Below are positions 8,914-18,244 of a stretch of 64,000 bases of DNA, piece by piece. The stretch lies in assembly GCA_002328495.1 (NCBI GenBank), contig DCUJ01000007.1, positions 1 to 64,000 of the forward strand. Reading direction: 5' to 3'. Numbering within the stretch: the first letter of the stretch is position 1; each line of letters opens with the position of its first letter. The notes below the pieces were generated by a model that saw nothing but the letters and a program-made list of their open reading frames with translations, had not been told where the DNA came from and ran no database searches. Origin of the DNA: Sulfurospirillum sp. UBA2217. Lineage in GTDB: Bacteria; Campylobacterota; Campylobacteria; Campylobacterales; Sulfurospirillaceae. Position numbers and translations under genes: made by a program.

Positions 8914-9157
8914 CTTTACATCCTTTTTTTCTCATATTTCTATCAAAATAAACAGTAATTATCTTCATGCTAACTGGATTTACAACAACTTTTAAACATC
9001 AATGTAAATTCTCTTCAATGGTTCTAAAGTAGTGTACTTCAACATCGCATACAATGGTCTTAAACGTTGGTGACTCAATCGCCAATTCAATCCATTCTAG
9101 CTTAATGCCTCTTGAGACAACAACATCCAAAGCATGCAAGGTTAGTTCATATTTCAT
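8897..9157 (-). pseudogene. DUF4258 family gene interrupted by an in-frame TGA
   Basis: From the ATG at 9157 the frame reads MKYELTLHALDVV...RGIKLEWIELAI, the DUF4258 N-terminus, and stops at TGA 8999-9001 after 52 codons. Reading on in the same frame gives CLKVVVNP..., then IITVYFDRNMRKKG, the conserved C-terminal half of the family, ending at 8897-8899 across the DUF2283 start. One nonsense change, plausibly CGA to TGA, explains it. The N-terminal 52-aa fragment may still be made, but the predicted beta-sheet core of the toxin-like fold would be incomplete. Confidence 0.8.
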
Positions 9158-9224
9158 ACGCTTATTATACCAAAAATAAAAAGTCTGGTTGAAATTTCTA
9201 TATAATAAAGTGTTGTTTGTCAAA

Positions 9225-9246
9225 AGTTAAAAGTTAAGCCCTCCCC
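9225..9246 (+). repeat. Short dispersed repeat, AAAGTTAAAAGTTAAGCCC type
   Basis: This stretch resembles one at about 33558-33577 and, inverted, the right end of the FRG cassette near 34543-34563. The shared core is AAAGTTAAAAGT followed by a variable pair and AGCYC. No transposase is nearby. Confidence 0.55.
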
Positions 9247-9286
9247 TAAAATGAATGGGATAACTTTGGTTACATACAAAGAAGAT

Positions 9287-9310
9287 TCCGCCCCAAATGA
9301 GGCGGAATAA
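9287..9310 (-). terminator. Hairpin terminator after the first porin gene
   Basis: 8-bp inverted repeat ATTCCGCC / GGCGGAAT (9287-9294 with 9303-9310), 12 nt past the porin stop on the minus strand. Confidence 0.65.
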
Positions 9311-9321
9311 AGAAGTAGAAA

Positions 9322-10470
9322 TTAGAATTTGTAGTTAAGGTTAAGTCTCATTTCACTGCCGTCAACATCTTTACCTTGATCTTCATAAGTAAATGCAACG
9401 CTAAGACCTTTTAATGCACCTTCGAATGCATAATCAGCTTCTAATGCTGTATATGATTCTTCGGTAGCAGTAAGCTCATTAACAGTATAACTCAAACCTA
9501 CATTTGCATTTTTCATGATGGCATAGCTTGCACCAATTTTATATGCTTCTGTATCAATTCTATAGCTGTCTGAGTTAAGAGGTGATCCTGTATACGCAAG
9601 ATCTGCTCCGCCACCAAGACCTGGAGTAACACCTGCTGCATCATCTGTTTTAGAATATGCTGCTACAAATGAAAAATCACCCACACCGATAGTTGCTTTA
9701 AGACCAAAAAGGTTTGTATCTACACCACCATCATAATCTGTATAGTAGTATTGTGCTGCTACACCGTATGAAAAGCTAGACGCTTTACCCTCATAAGCTG
9801 CTTCAGCATAAGCAACTTGTGCAACATCGATAACATCTGCATACGCACCTGTTAAAGTTAATCCAGCAATAGATTTATTAATAGCAGCTAAAGTATAAGC
9901 GCCTTCTCCAGCTAAGCCACCTGAATATTTACTAAATTCACCAATACCACCTAGTCCATCTGTTCTAGCTTGAAATTTATCAACATATCCAGCAATCAAT
10001 GTTGTGTTTGGAACATCGGTATTAATAATTGCTGCACCTTCAAATGCTTGCTTTGTTACACGTGAACCTGAACTTGCAACAAGTGGTGTGTCAAGATACA
10101 TACGACCAACAAGGACTGTTGTGTTTTTCATGCTGTATGAAATATATGCTTCAGAAAGTTGAGCACCTGAACCATACTCATCGCCTGCAAACATTGCTTT
10201 AGCATCTGTATCTGCAAATGGTGAAGATGTACCTTGGAATGTTGCTTTGAAAGCAAAACCATAGAACTTACCTGTTTCGTAGCTAAGGTCTAGACCAGAT
10301 GTAAAGATATCAGCATCCGTTGTGCCATTATCTCTTGTCCAGTAGTATCCTTGAAGTGCACCACTTACTTTACCTGCTTTAAATGCATCTGCAAGTGTGT
10401 CTGCCGCAAAAGAACTGGTCGCAAGACCAGCAACAACGATAGCCGCCAAGCTAAGTTTAGCTAATTTCAT
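9322..10470 (-). CDS. Outer membrane porin, OprD/Campylobacterota type
   Basis: A 382-aa outer membrane channel. The signal peptide MKLAKLSLAAIVVAGLATSSFA is followed by DTLADAFKAGKVSGALQGYY. Alternating beta-strand patterns follow, and the chain ends in LNLNYKF with the terminal Phe used for BAM recognition. The landmark SMKNTTVLVGRMYLDTPLV is shared with the neighbouring paralogue. It has its own -10 box and terminator. A general-diffusion porin is the likeliest role; the substrate is unknown. Confidence 0.88.
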   Translation of the reverse strand: MKLAKLSLAAIVVAGLATSSFAADTLADAFKAGKVSGALQGYYWTRDNGTTDADIFTSGLDLSYETGKFYGFAFKATFQGTSSPFADTDAKAMFAGDEYGSGAQLSEAYISYSMKNTTVLVGRMYLDTPLVASSGSRVTKQAFEGAAIINTDVPNTTLIAGYVDKFQARTDGLGGIGEFSKYSGGLAGEGAYTLAAINKSIAGLTLTGAYADVIDVAQVAYAEAAYEGKASSFSYGVAAQYYYTDYDGGVDTNLFGLKATIGVGDFSFVAAYSKTDDAAGVTPGLGGGADLAYTGSPLNSDSYRIDTEAYKIGASYAIMKNANVGLSYTVNELTATEESYTALEADYAFEGALKGLSVAFTYEDQGKDVDGSEMRLNLNYKF

Positions 10471-10514
10471 ATTTTCTCCTTAGAAATTTTAGTTACCATT
10501 TGGTTACAGCCGTT

Positions 10515-10520
10515 AGTATA
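10515..10520 (-). promoter_or_regulatory. Extended -10 box for the first porin gene
   Basis: The minus strand reads TGTATACT, an extended -10, 45-50 nt before the ATG at 10470. AAGGAG lies just before the start codon. Confidence 0.5.
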
Positions 10521-10638
10521 CACAAAAAAGATAAAAAAATAAAGCAAAAGTGTGATGAAAAAGTAAGCTTTTTAGAAAAAAAGAGGTTAAGAACGTTGAT
10601 GGGGAAATTAATGGGGAGATAAATTACTGAATAAAACA

Positions 10639-10666
10639 AAGACAGTGGCAAATGCCACTGTCTTTA
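10639..10666 (-). terminator. Hairpin terminator after the second porin gene
   Basis: Perfect 13-bp inverted repeat AAAGACAGTGGCA / TGCCACTGTCTTT with a very small loop. On the minus strand it is followed by TTTGTTTTATT, a good intrinsic terminator 20 nt past the porin stop. Confidence 0.85.
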
Positions 10667-10686
10667 AAATCTAGGAAACGTACAAA

Positions 10687-11955
10687 TTAAAATTTGTAGT
10701 TAGCCATGAAACGAATTTCATCTTGTGTTGTGTCATTATTTACACCAGGTCTTTCGCGCTCTTGTGATTCAAACTGTAATGTAGTTGAGAATCCTTTTAA
10801 AGCACCAGAGAATGCATACGTTGTACCTAAGTGGTATGTAGTATAGTCATTACCACCCATCGCTGTACCTTGCTCAGCAACTGCGTATTGACCAAGAACT
10901 GTTAGTCCTGGAACACCTACTTTTGCAAAGTCATATGTCGCAGCTAACAAATAAGAATCCATGTCCGCAGCATAAGTATTAGCACCGCCTCTTATAACAG
11001 TACCTGTGTAAAGGCTATCCGCACCATTACCCATACCAGCGACTAGACTATCTGTGCTATCAGATGTACCATAAGCAAAACTTGCGCCAAATCCTGCTAA
11101 ATCTTTAACAGAAACACGTCCTGCCATATAATTTCCTTCTAAGTTCAAAGCACTTAGAGCAGAATCTGTGGAAGATGAGCGGTATACCGCATCAAAGCCC
11201 AATTTAAAACCATTCATAGGAAGAACATAGTTTGCTTCTAGGTGGTAAACACTGATGTCACCTGTTGCAGCGACATCTTTAACAACAGCATACTGACCTG
11301 TCAAAGTTAAATTAGCAATTGATTTGTTGATAGCCAATACGGTATACGCGCCATCAAATGAGTAAGCTGCGGCAGCACCAGGGAAAATACCAGTTTCTGT
11401 AAACTCACCTGCTTTTGAAGCACCATTACCACGTGATTGGAACTTGCTTACATATCCTGCAGCCAATGTAGTACCTGGTAAATCTGTATTTAACAACAAT
11501 GCGCCTTCGAATGATTCTTTGATCATACGTGAACCACTGCCTGCAACAAGTGGAGTAGCCATATATTGACGACCGACTTTAACTGTTGTGTTTTTCATAC
11601 TGTACGCTAAATATGCTTCAGAAAGCACAGCACCATTGGTTCTCATTTCGTTAGCAAAAGTGATAGTGTCATCATCAATGCTTGTTACATCTTGAACAAA
11701 CTGAAAAGTAGCTCCAGCTTTGAAGCCCATAAATGAATCAGTCGTGTATGTTAAGTAACCACCAATATCAAAGATGCTACCATCAGTATCTGCACCTGCT
11801 CCTTCTGTATCAATTTCTCTGTCAAAATACCAAGCTCTTAATTCACCGCCAGCTTTACCGTTTTTAAACATATCAGCAAGTGTGTCTGCTGCGAATGAGC
11901 TGGAAGCTAATCCAGCAACTACCATAGCCGCCAAGCTAAGTTTAGCTAATTTCAT
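10687..11955 (-). CDS. Outer membrane porin, paralogue of the 9322-10470 protein
   Basis: About 422 aa. The first 28 residues nearly duplicate the neighbour's (MKLAKLSLAAMVVAGLASSSFA, then DTLADMFKNGKAGG), as does SMKNTTVKVGRQYMATPLV. The body is diverged and about 40 residues longer. It ends in FMANYKF. I chose ATG 11955 because the signal peptide begins there and AAGGAG precedes it; an ORF extends upstream to 12000. The tandem arrangement points to duplication, and each copy has its own terminator. Confidence 0.88.
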   Translation of the reverse strand: MKLAKLSLAAMVVAGLASSSFAADTLADMFKNGKAGGELRAWYFDREIDTEGAGADTDGSIFDIGGYLTYTTDSFMGFKAGATFQFVQDVTSIDDDTITFANEMRTNGAVLSEAYLAYSMKNTTVKVGRQYMATPLVAGSGSRMIKESFEGALLLNTDLPGTTLAAGYVSKFQSRGNGASKAGEFTETGIFPGAAAAYSFDGAYTVLAINKSIANLTLTGQYAVVKDVAATGDISVYHLEANYVLPMNGFKLGFDAVYRSSSTDSALSALNLEGNYMAGRVSVKDLAGFGASFAYGTSDSTDSLVAGMGNGADSLYTGTVIRGGANTYAADMDSYLLAATYDFAKVGVPGLTVLGQYAVAEQGTAMGGNDYTTYHLGTTYAFSGALKGFSTTLQFESQERERPGVNNDTTQDEIRFMANYKF

Positions 11956-12190
11956 ATTGTCTCCTTGAAAAAATTTTTGAAAGCGAAGTAAGTCTATCAC
12001 AAAAAAATGAAAAATACAATAAAACTATAGGGAAAAATCCAAAATGTGAGGTTTTTGATTACAAAAGGGTTACGTGTTTTTGGAGATGTAAATATTATTT
12101 TACTTTGGACGATTTAGCAAAATTTTGGTGTTTGCAGACAACCATCATACATTTGGTGGAAAATTATAGCACAAAAGAAAAAACGAAGAA

Positions 12191-12212
12191 GGAAGCAGCC
12201 TAAACTGCTTCC
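12191..12212 (-). terminator. Hairpin terminator after dctM
   Basis: 8-bp repeat GGAAGCAG / CTGCTTCC with a 6-nt loop, 22 nt past the dctM stop and followed on the minus strand by TTCTTCGTTTTTTC. The 278-bp gap upstream (11956-12233) shows no gene. Confidence 0.8.
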
Positions 12213-12233
12213 GAGAAGTGTTACATTTAAGCC

Positions 12234-13517
12234 TTACACACCGAACATCAACTGTGGTAGCCACAAGGAGATGATAGGAATGTAGGTAACCATAAGGAGC
12301 CCTACGAAGAGAACCGCAACCCATGGAAGGGATGCTACAACGACTTCTTTGAGACTGAGCCCCGTCATCCCTGCGGCAACGAAGAGATTGAGCCCGACAG
12401 GCGGGGTTATCATGCCTATCTCCATGTTAACAACCATGATGACACCAAAGTGAATGGGGTCAATGCCTAATGCCATAACGAGTGGCAACAAAAGAGGCAC
12501 CGTGATCATAACGATGGAGCTTGGTTCCATAAATTGCCCCATCAGAAGAAGCAAGATATTGACAATAACCAAGAACATAATCGGTCCCACATTGGCATCC
12601 ATAATCAACTTTGTGATTTGCTGAGGAATCGTCTCATCGGTTAAGAAATGCGCAAAAATCATCGCATTACAGATAACAAAGAAAATCATCGATGCTGTCA
12701 ATGCAGAATCGAGAATTATCTGATAACAATCTTTGAGTTTCAAATCTTTATACACAAACACGGAAACAAAAAAGGCATACACCGCACTCGCAGCACCCGC
12801 TTCCGTAGGTGTAAAGAACCCACCGTAAATACCACCAATAACAATGACAATGAGCATCAACGCCCAAAACGCCTCTTTAAACTTCGTATAACGCTCTTTA
12901 AATGTGGCAGGAGTTCCTTTTTTAAAGCCAAGTCGCACCGCACCAATGTAGGTAATCCCCATCAACATAATGCCTAGCATTAAACCAGGAATGACACCCG
13001 CCATAAAAAGCTTTCCGATAGAGAGGTCTGCGGTCACACCGTAAACAATGAAAACAATGGAAGGAGGAATCAAAATACCCAAACTTCCTGATGTTACGAT
13101 GGTTCCAATAGCATACCCTGGAGGATAACCCGCTTCTTTAATCGCACCAAACATCACCGAACCAATCGCCGCAACCGTAGCGGGTGAACTACCACTAACT
13201 GCTGCAAAAATCATCGCTGCAAAAATCGCAGAGATAGGAAGTCCCCCTGGAAGATGCCCAACAAATGACTTTGCAAAATCAATAATACGCTTCGCCGCAC
13301 CGCCTTTTGAAAGGAAAGAGCCTGCTAAGATAAACATCGGAATCGCCATAAGCGAATATTTGTTCAAGCCATCAAAGACGTGTGAAACGATGCCCATTAA
13401 CTCCATATCTGCAAAAAAGTGTGCTGTAATCAGTGTACTAGCACCCAGAGCAACAGAAACGGGAACACCTAAGAACATCAACAGAAAAAGCATGCCAAAA
13501 AGGCTAAGCATCAGCAT
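12234..13517 (-). CDS. dctM: TRAP transporter large membrane subunit DctM
   Basis: The large (about 12-helix) subunit that carries out Na+-coupled uptake in tripartite ATP-independent periplasmic transporters. It is 427 aa, the normal length. Family landmarks include IPMFILAGSFLSKGGAAKRI, SGSSPATVAAIGS, GSLGILIPPSI and a C-terminal ITPPVGLNLFV. Its start overlaps dctQ by 14 bp. It is last in dctPQM. Confidence 0.95.
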   Translation of the reverse strand: MLMLSLFGMLFLLMFLGVPVSVALGASTLITAHFFADMELMGIVSHVFDGLNKYSLMAIPMFILAGSFLSKGGAAKRIIDFAKSFVGHLPGGLPISAIFAAMIFAAVSGSSPATVAAIGSVMFGAIKEAGYPPGYAIGTIVTSGSLGILIPPSIVFIVYGVTADLSIGKLFMAGVIPGLMLGIMLMGITYIGAVRLGFKKGTPATFKERYTKFKEAFWALMLIVIVIGGIYGGFFTPTEAGAASAVYAFFVSVFVYKDLKLKDCYQIILDSALTASMIFFVICNAMIFAHFLTDETIPQQITKLIMDANVGPIMFLVIVNILLLLMGQFMEPSSIVMITVPLLLPLVMALGIDPIHFGVIMVVNMEIGMITPPVGLNLFVAAGMTGLSLKEVVVASLPWVAVLFVGLLMVTYIPIISLWLPQLMFGV

Positions 13518-14073
13518 CTTTTCCCCCTCTAAATTCTAATGAATCTTTAATCGCTTCTAATTCGTGATTGACAATAACGTTTCGTGCATCCATCGCTGCT
13601 ACTTCAAATACTTTTTCTCCCGCTCGAAATGCCGCACCCAAGAAAGCGAGTGGTAACATCAAATGGGGTATCCACATTGGGATTTTAAGATCAATACTCA
13701 TCTCACCAAAATCCATTAGCATCAAAATCAGTTCATATCCAAGATAAGACATCAACAAAAGATACGATGCACTGAAACAATGAGCGCACATCAAAATAAA
13801 CTTCGCTAAAAAAGGAGGTAATTTTTCAAGCAACATCGTCACCGAAATATGAACTCCTTTTTTAAAACCGTATGCCGCACCAAAAAGGGCTGACCACATA
13901 AAAAGATAGTTGGTAAGCTCCCCCGCCCATGTAATACTCATCTCAAAAAAATAACGCAACACAACATTGGCAAACGCTAGGAGAACCCCTAGCGTTATGC
14001 CAAATACGGCGATATTTTTATTGAGCGTCATGATCCCAAGATCAAGAATCTCAAAATACTTTTTTGCTTCCAT
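13504..14073 (-). CDS. dctQ: TRAP transporter small membrane subunit DctQ
   Basis: A four-helix subunit of 189 aa that joins the large subunit to form the transporter core. The DctQ signature is visible: NVVLRYFFEMSITWAGELTN, then FGAAYGFKKGVHISV. It begins 9 nt after dctP and overlaps dctM. Confidence 0.93.
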   Translation of the reverse strand: MEAKKYFEILDLGIMTLNKNIAVFGITLGVLLAFANVVLRYFFEMSITWAGELTNYLFMWSALFGAAYGFKKGVHISVTMLLEKLPPFLAKFILMCAHCFSASYLLLMSYLGYELILMLMDFGEMSIDLKIPMWIPHLMLPLAFLGAAFRAGEKVFEVAAMDARNVIVNHELEAIKDSLEFRGGKDADA

Positions 14074-14082
14074 ATCCGTAGT

Positions 14083-15072
14083 TTACTTAACCGCTTGAAC
14101 TTTTTTAATCAAATCTTCGCCAACAACGCTATAGAATTGTGGGTAGATTTTCTCCATAGCTGTTTGCCATGCTTTTTTCTGATCTTCAGTAAGTGTATGA
14201 ACTTTTAACTTGCCAGATTGTGTTGCGTACTCTTTGATTTTTTTCAAGGTATCTTCATCATCTTGGGCTGCTACTTTTCTTTCATACTCTGTCGCTTCTT
14301 TCATCGCTTGAAGTACCATTGGCTTGAGGTCGTTCGGGAATTTTTTCCAGAAGCTCTCACTCATAATGACCAAGTAGCCAAGGTAACCGTGCGCTGAGAG
14401 GGTTAAGTCTGTTTGGACTTCATTGAACTTTTTAGTGTAGAAGTTAGAGAGTGGGTTTTCTGCACCATCGACAACACCTTGTTGAAGCGCTGAGTAGACT
14501 TCAGAGAATGGTAATACTTGTGGATTGCCACCGATGGTTTTGAACTGAGCTTCAAGTACGTGTGAGCTCATGATTCTAAATTTTTGACCCGCTGCATCTT
14601 CAGGAACTAAAATCGGTTTTTTGTTTGAAGAGAGGTGTTTAAAGCCTGCATCCCAGTAATCAAGTGCTACGAAACCTTTTGCTGTTACTTTATCTTTAAT
14701 AATCTTACCTACTTCACCATCTAAGACTGCGTGAAGGTGGTTGTCATCTCTGAAAAGAAAAGGAAGGTCAAACAGTTGCATCTCAGGAACAATGCTTGTA
14801 AACTTTGAGAAGCTTGGCATTGCGATGTGTGCATTTCCAAGTTTTAGAGCTTTCATCTCTTCACCATCACCGTAAAGCTGTGAGTTTGGAAATACAATGA
14901 CTTCAACTTTACCTGCTGTTAATTCACCCACTCTTTTTGCAAAGAAATCAGCACCCATTCCTTTTGGTGTGTTTGGGCTAACCACGTGGGTAAGCTTAAT
15001 GGTGTAATCAGCCGCAACGACCGATGAAACTAAAAGTGCCGTTGCTGCTGCAACTTTGAAGAACTTTGTCAT
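14083..15072 (-). CDS. dctP: TRAP transporter periplasmic solute-binding protein DctP
   Basis: Binds the substrate, typically a C4-dicarboxylate such as succinate, fumarate or malate, in the periplasm. It is 329 aa with a signal peptide (1-21, ending SSVVAA) and the DctP fold, including the signature NPLSNFY. An Arg in the KFRIMSS strand is where the family contacts the substrate carboxylate. It is the first gene of dctPQM and lies 166 bp from the response regulator, which probably controls it. Confidence 0.93.
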   Translation of the reverse strand: MTKFFKVAAATALLVSSVVAADYTIKLTHVVSPNTPKGMGADFFAKRVGELTAGKVEVIVFPNSQLYGDGEEMKALKLGNAHIAMPSFSKFTSIVPEMQLFDLPFLFRDDNHLHAVLDGEVGKIIKDKVTAKGFVALDYWDAGFKHLSSNKKPILVPEDAAGQKFRIMSSHVLEAQFKTIGGNPQVLPFSEVYSALQQGVVDGAENPLSNFYTKKFNEVQTDLTLSAHGYLGYLVIMSESFWKKFPNDLKPMVLQAMKEATEYERKVAAQDDEDTLKKIKEYATQSGKLKVHTLTEDQKKAWQTAMEKIYPQFYSVVGEDLIKKVQAVK

Positions 15073-15238
15073 ACGAAACTCCTTTGAATAGTTGTTTTTT
15101 CAGCGTTGATTATAAGTGAAAGTTGTGTAAAATTTATGTATCTCTACATGTAAAAAGCGAAACAGAGGTAAAAAAAAGTAAAAAGTTTCGTTTGGTAACT
15201 AAAATGGTCTATTATTAAAGATTATTTAAAATAATGTG

Positions 15239-15913
15239 TTACAATTTGTAACCAATGCCCTGTATGTTCTTTAAAACTCCCTCTGGCAGTTTCTTTCGAA
15301 GGTTCTTTATCATTAAACGAAGCGCATTTAAACTCATGTATTCATGTTCCCACAAACGCTCCTCAATCTCTTCATACGTGATGATAGAGTCTTTGTGAAG
15401 CAACATTTCAATGAGTTTTGCCTCTTTTTTAGTCAGTTCAAACAATTCGCCTTCATGAATGATGGCTTTTTGAAGATTGTCATAATACCAACTGGGTGCT
15501 AATTCTTTAAAATAATTTTTTTCTTTGGATTGTAAAAACTTCTCAAGCGCTTCAAATAATTTGGGTTCGGTGATGGGCTTAACGATATAACGCAATAAAG
15601 AGAGTTCAATGGCTTGTAGCATGAAATCGACTTCGGTGTATGCCGTTATCATAATAATGTGCACCATCTCATCTGTTTCGCGGATTTTTTTGACCAATTC
15701 AATGCCACTAAGGCGAGGCATTTTGATGTCGGTAATGATAAGATCGGGTGAATGCTCTTTGAAAAGCTCCATTGCTTCTTGCCCATCGGAGGCTAGATAG
15801 ACCTCTTTAAACAGCAAGCTTAAAAGTTCATTGACATTTTTACGCACACCTAAGTCATCTTCTGCATACAATACTTTATAGTGTGACAATTTTTTGAGTA
15901 GTTTTTCATCCAT
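15239..15913 (-). CDS. OmpR-type response regulator, probable controller of the TRAP genes
   Basis: A 224-aa protein. An N-terminal receiver domain has the acidic pair DD (about 19-20), phospho-acceptor Asp in LIITDIKMPR (about residue 58), Thr in MITAYTE and Lys in VKPI. A C-terminal winged helix follows, about 150-224, ending in IQGIGYKL. It is transcribed away from the kinase at 15988 with 74 bp between, and the TRAP genes follow on the same strand. C4-dicarboxylate regulation is inferred from position. Confidence 0.9.
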   Translation of the reverse strand: MDEKLLKKLSHYKVLYAEDDLGVRKNVNELLSLLFKEVYLASDGQEAMELFKEHSPDLIITDIKMPRLSGIELVKKIRETDEMVHIIMITAYTEVDFMLQAIELSLLRYIVKPITEPKLFEALEKFLQSKEKNYFKELAPSWYYDNLQKAIIHEGELFELTKKEAKLIEMLLHKDSIITYEEIEERLWEHEYMSLNALRLMIKNLRKKLPEGVLKNIQGIGYKL

Positions 15914-15951
15914 TTACGAGCACCTTTACATTGCAATGGTCAAAATGATAC

Positions 15952-15957
15952 TATAAT
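15952..15957 (+). promoter_or_regulatory. -10 box for the histidine kinase gene
   Basis: TATAAT lies 30 nt before the ATG at 15988. AAAAGG serves as the ribosome binding site. Confidence 0.55.
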
Positions 15958-15987
15958 TTTTTTTCGTTTTAATTAAAAGGCAAACGT

Positions 15988-17547
15988 ATGCAAATCATCA
16001 AAGAAAGCAACATTTCACGTATTATCATTGTTAGTACCATCATTATTATTAGTTCGGTGATGTTTTTTAATGGGTATTTTTTCATTGCCAAACAGTATGA
16101 AATCTTAGATTCTCAAATCGAAGAGAGTCGTAAAAACTTTATCAATACGCAACGCAATATTCTCAAACGCGAAGTGGATTCGATTATCGAGTACATTAGC
16201 TTTAAAAAGATTTATCGTCCTTTGCTCCATCCAAGTGATGAAGAAGCACTTAAGCAAGAGATTTATGAGTGGATTCGCACCATACGCTTTGGGAAAGATT
16301 TGAGTAACTATCTGTTTGTTTATGGCATTTTAAACCTTGAAGGGGGTGATAATTTTGCCACGATGCTTATCAACCCCAATCGTCCTGATTTGGAGGGTGA
16401 ACTTATTTCGGACAGTTATACCGATGACAACGGAAAAGCGTTTCGCAAAATCTTTTTGCAAGACATCCATGAAAAAGGCTACTCTTTTGTGGATTATGTT
16501 TATAAAAAACCTGACAGCAAGCACTTGCGCCCTAAAGTTTCGTATTTTAAATTTTACGAGCCGTGGGGTTTGGTCATAGCAGCAGGGGCATATTTAGATG
16601 AAATTGACGAAGAAATCGAAACCGCAAAAACAGCCTTTAAACACAAAGTCAAACTAGAAGCCACATCTGCTATCATCATCTTTTTGATTTTTACACTCAT
16701 TGCAAACAGTTTTGCTGTGGTGCTTGGTCGCCAAATCGAAAAGTTTCTCAACAGCTACAATGCGCAAGTCAAACAAAAAACGGAAGAACTTGAAATGCTC
16801 AATAAAACCTTAGAAAGCCGAGTTTTTGAAGAGATTCAAAAAGGACGAGAACAAGAACAATTATTGATTCAAAAATCCAAGTTTATTGCACTTGGGGAGA
16901 TGATCAGTAACATAGCACACCAATGGCGCCAACCCCTTTCACAACTTTCAGCTCTTCTCATGACGCTCAAGCTTAAACACCGCATGAACAGACTCGATAA
17001 AAATGCGATGGATATTAAATGTGCCGAGGCTGAAAATATTGTCGAGTATATGTCACATACCATTGATGACTTTCGCAACTTCTTTATGCCCAATAAAGAT
17101 AAAAAAGAGTTTAGCATCAAAGAATCGATTGAAGAGGTGTTGCGCATCGTTGGCAAATCCATCACCAATCAAAATATCGTTATTGAAGTTGACATCCCTC
17201 AGGATAAAAAAATCATAGGCTACAAAAGCGAATACGAACAAGTCATTCTCAATCTCCTCTCCAATGCCAAAGATGCCATTATTGCTACATGTAAAGGAGA
17301 AGGGCGCATCGTAATCACGCTTAAAATTATAGGAAACGTGGCGCGACTGAGCGTTCAAGACAATGGAGGTGGCATCAAAATCGAGCCTTTAGAAAAAATC
17401 TTTGAACCTTATGTGACCACGAAAGAGCAAAACGAAGGGACAGGCATCGGACTTTATATGTCAAAACTTATCATTGAAAAGAGCATGAAAGGGAAGCTTG
17501 AAGCTGATAATGAAAAAGATGGGGCTATTTTTACGGTGGAAGTTTAA
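15988..17547 (+). CDS. Cache-domain sensor histidine kinase
   Basis: A 519-aa membrane kinase. TM1 is at about 10-33, then a periplasmic Cache-type sensor at about 35-215 (EPWGLVIAAGAYLDEIDEE is characteristic), TM2 at about 228-248 and a coiled coil at about 255-290. The phospho-acceptor His is in IAHQWRQPL (about 311). The ATPase has N in NLLSNAKDAI, DNGGGI and GTGIGLYMSK. It is divergent from the response regulator and with it forms a two-component pair, most likely sensing the TRAP substrate. A one-mismatch palindrome copy (17285) falls in ATCKGEG. Confidence 0.92.
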   Translation: MQIIKESNISRIIIVSTIIIISSVMFFNGYFFIAKQYEILDSQIEESRKNFINTQRNILKREVDSIIEYISFKKIYRPLLHPSDEEALKQEIYEWIRTIRFGKDLSNYLFVYGILNLEGGDNFATMLINPNRPDLEGELISDSYTDDNGKAFRKIFLQDIHEKGYSFVDYVYKKPDSKHLRPKVSYFKFYEPWGLVIAAGAYLDEIDEEIETAKTAFKHKVKLEATSAIIIFLIFTLIANSFAVVLGRQIEKFLNSYNAQVKQKTEELEMLNKTLESRVFEEIQKGREQEQLLIQKSKFIALGEMISNIAHQWRQPLSQLSALLMTLKLKHRMNRLDKNAMDIKCAEAENIVEYMSHTIDDFRNFFMPNKDKKEFSIKESIEEVLRIVGKSITNQNIVIEVDIPQDKKIIGYKSEYEQVILNLLSNAKDAIIATCKGEGRIVITLKIIGNVARLSVQDNGGGIKIEPLEKIFEPYVTTKEQNEGTGIGLYMSKLIIEKSMKGKLEADNEKDGAIFTVEV

Positions 17548-17563
17548 AAGTTTGGGGAGTTTG

Positions 17564-17591
17564 AAAGAGGCGCTTGGCGGATCGCCTCTTT
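17564..17591 (+). terminator. Hairpin terminator after the kinase gene
   Basis: 9-bp inverted repeat AAAGAGGCG / CGCCTCTTT around a 10-nt loop, 17 nt past the stop, followed by GTGTTTTCG. Confidence 0.75.
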
Positions 17592-17673
17592 GTGTTTTCG
17601 ATACTTTCAAGAGAAAATATGAAATTCGCTTCTGGAAGTATAGAAACTCAAAGTAAACGATCGGTTAACGTTA

Positions 17674-18183
17674 TCAATTAAGTTTAATAAACTCTTCTTG
17701 CGGAACAGCAAGAATCTGATGCGCTTTGTCGCGTTTACCCGCACCTTTTTCTGGAATGGGTTTCTTTTTGGGGACAAATTCTTGGCGTTTACCGTTTTTA
17801 AAATACCCCGCTTTAATGATAAGCATCTCGGTCATTTTCATCCCATCAAACGTTGCATAGACTAAGTCACCTTCATTGGCTACGATGGTTTTGTGATTAA
17901 AATTGACATAAGGCAGTTTTCCATTAGCAGTATCGACCCCTTCAATGACATAATTCCACGCTTCACCCTTGCTGGTGCGATTGAGGGCGGTAATAATGCC
18001 TTTGACGTAATTTTTGCCTACTAATCTTGAAAGCTTTGTATTTTCCGCATCACCGGCTGATTCGTTAGAGAGATTTTGTGTGTTTACCTCTGGCGTTGGA
18101 GTCGTTGTAAAAAGAGCACAGCCTTGAAAGACAATCGCCATCCATACCATCACACCGTATATAAAAATTTTTTTCACACACAT
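17674..18183 (-). CDS. Putative outer membrane lipoprotein
   Basis: A 169-aa protein with a lipoprotein signal: hydrophobic stretch YGVMVWMAIVFQ then GCA, making Cys22 the lipidation site. A Thr/Pro/Asn-rich linker follows, then a small beta-rich domain (IITALNRTSKGEAWNYVIEG) and a basic tail rich in Lys/Pro. No family is recognised. A GTG at 18177, two codons downstream of the ATG, with GGGG before it, is an alternative start. It is convergent with nothing and transcribed away from ssrA. Confidence 0.8.
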   Translation of the reverse strand: MCVKKIFIYGVMVWMAIVFQGCALFTTTPTPEVNTQNLSNESAGDAENTKLSRLVGKNYVKGIITALNRTSKGEAWNYVIEGVDTANGKLPYVNFNHKTIVANEGDLVYATFDGMKMTEMLIIKAGYFKNGKRQEFVPKKKPIPEKGAGKRDKAHQILAVPQEEFIKLN

Positions 18184-18238
18184 CCCCTATCCATTTTGCG
18201 CATTATAGAGAAGATTTGCTAAAAAGTATTTTATGTGC

Positions 18239-18244
18239 TAGAAT
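18239..18244 (+). promoter_or_regulatory. Extended -10 box for ssrA
   Basis: TGCTAGAAT, an extended -10, ends 15 nt before the mature tmRNA 5' end. Confidence 0.6.
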
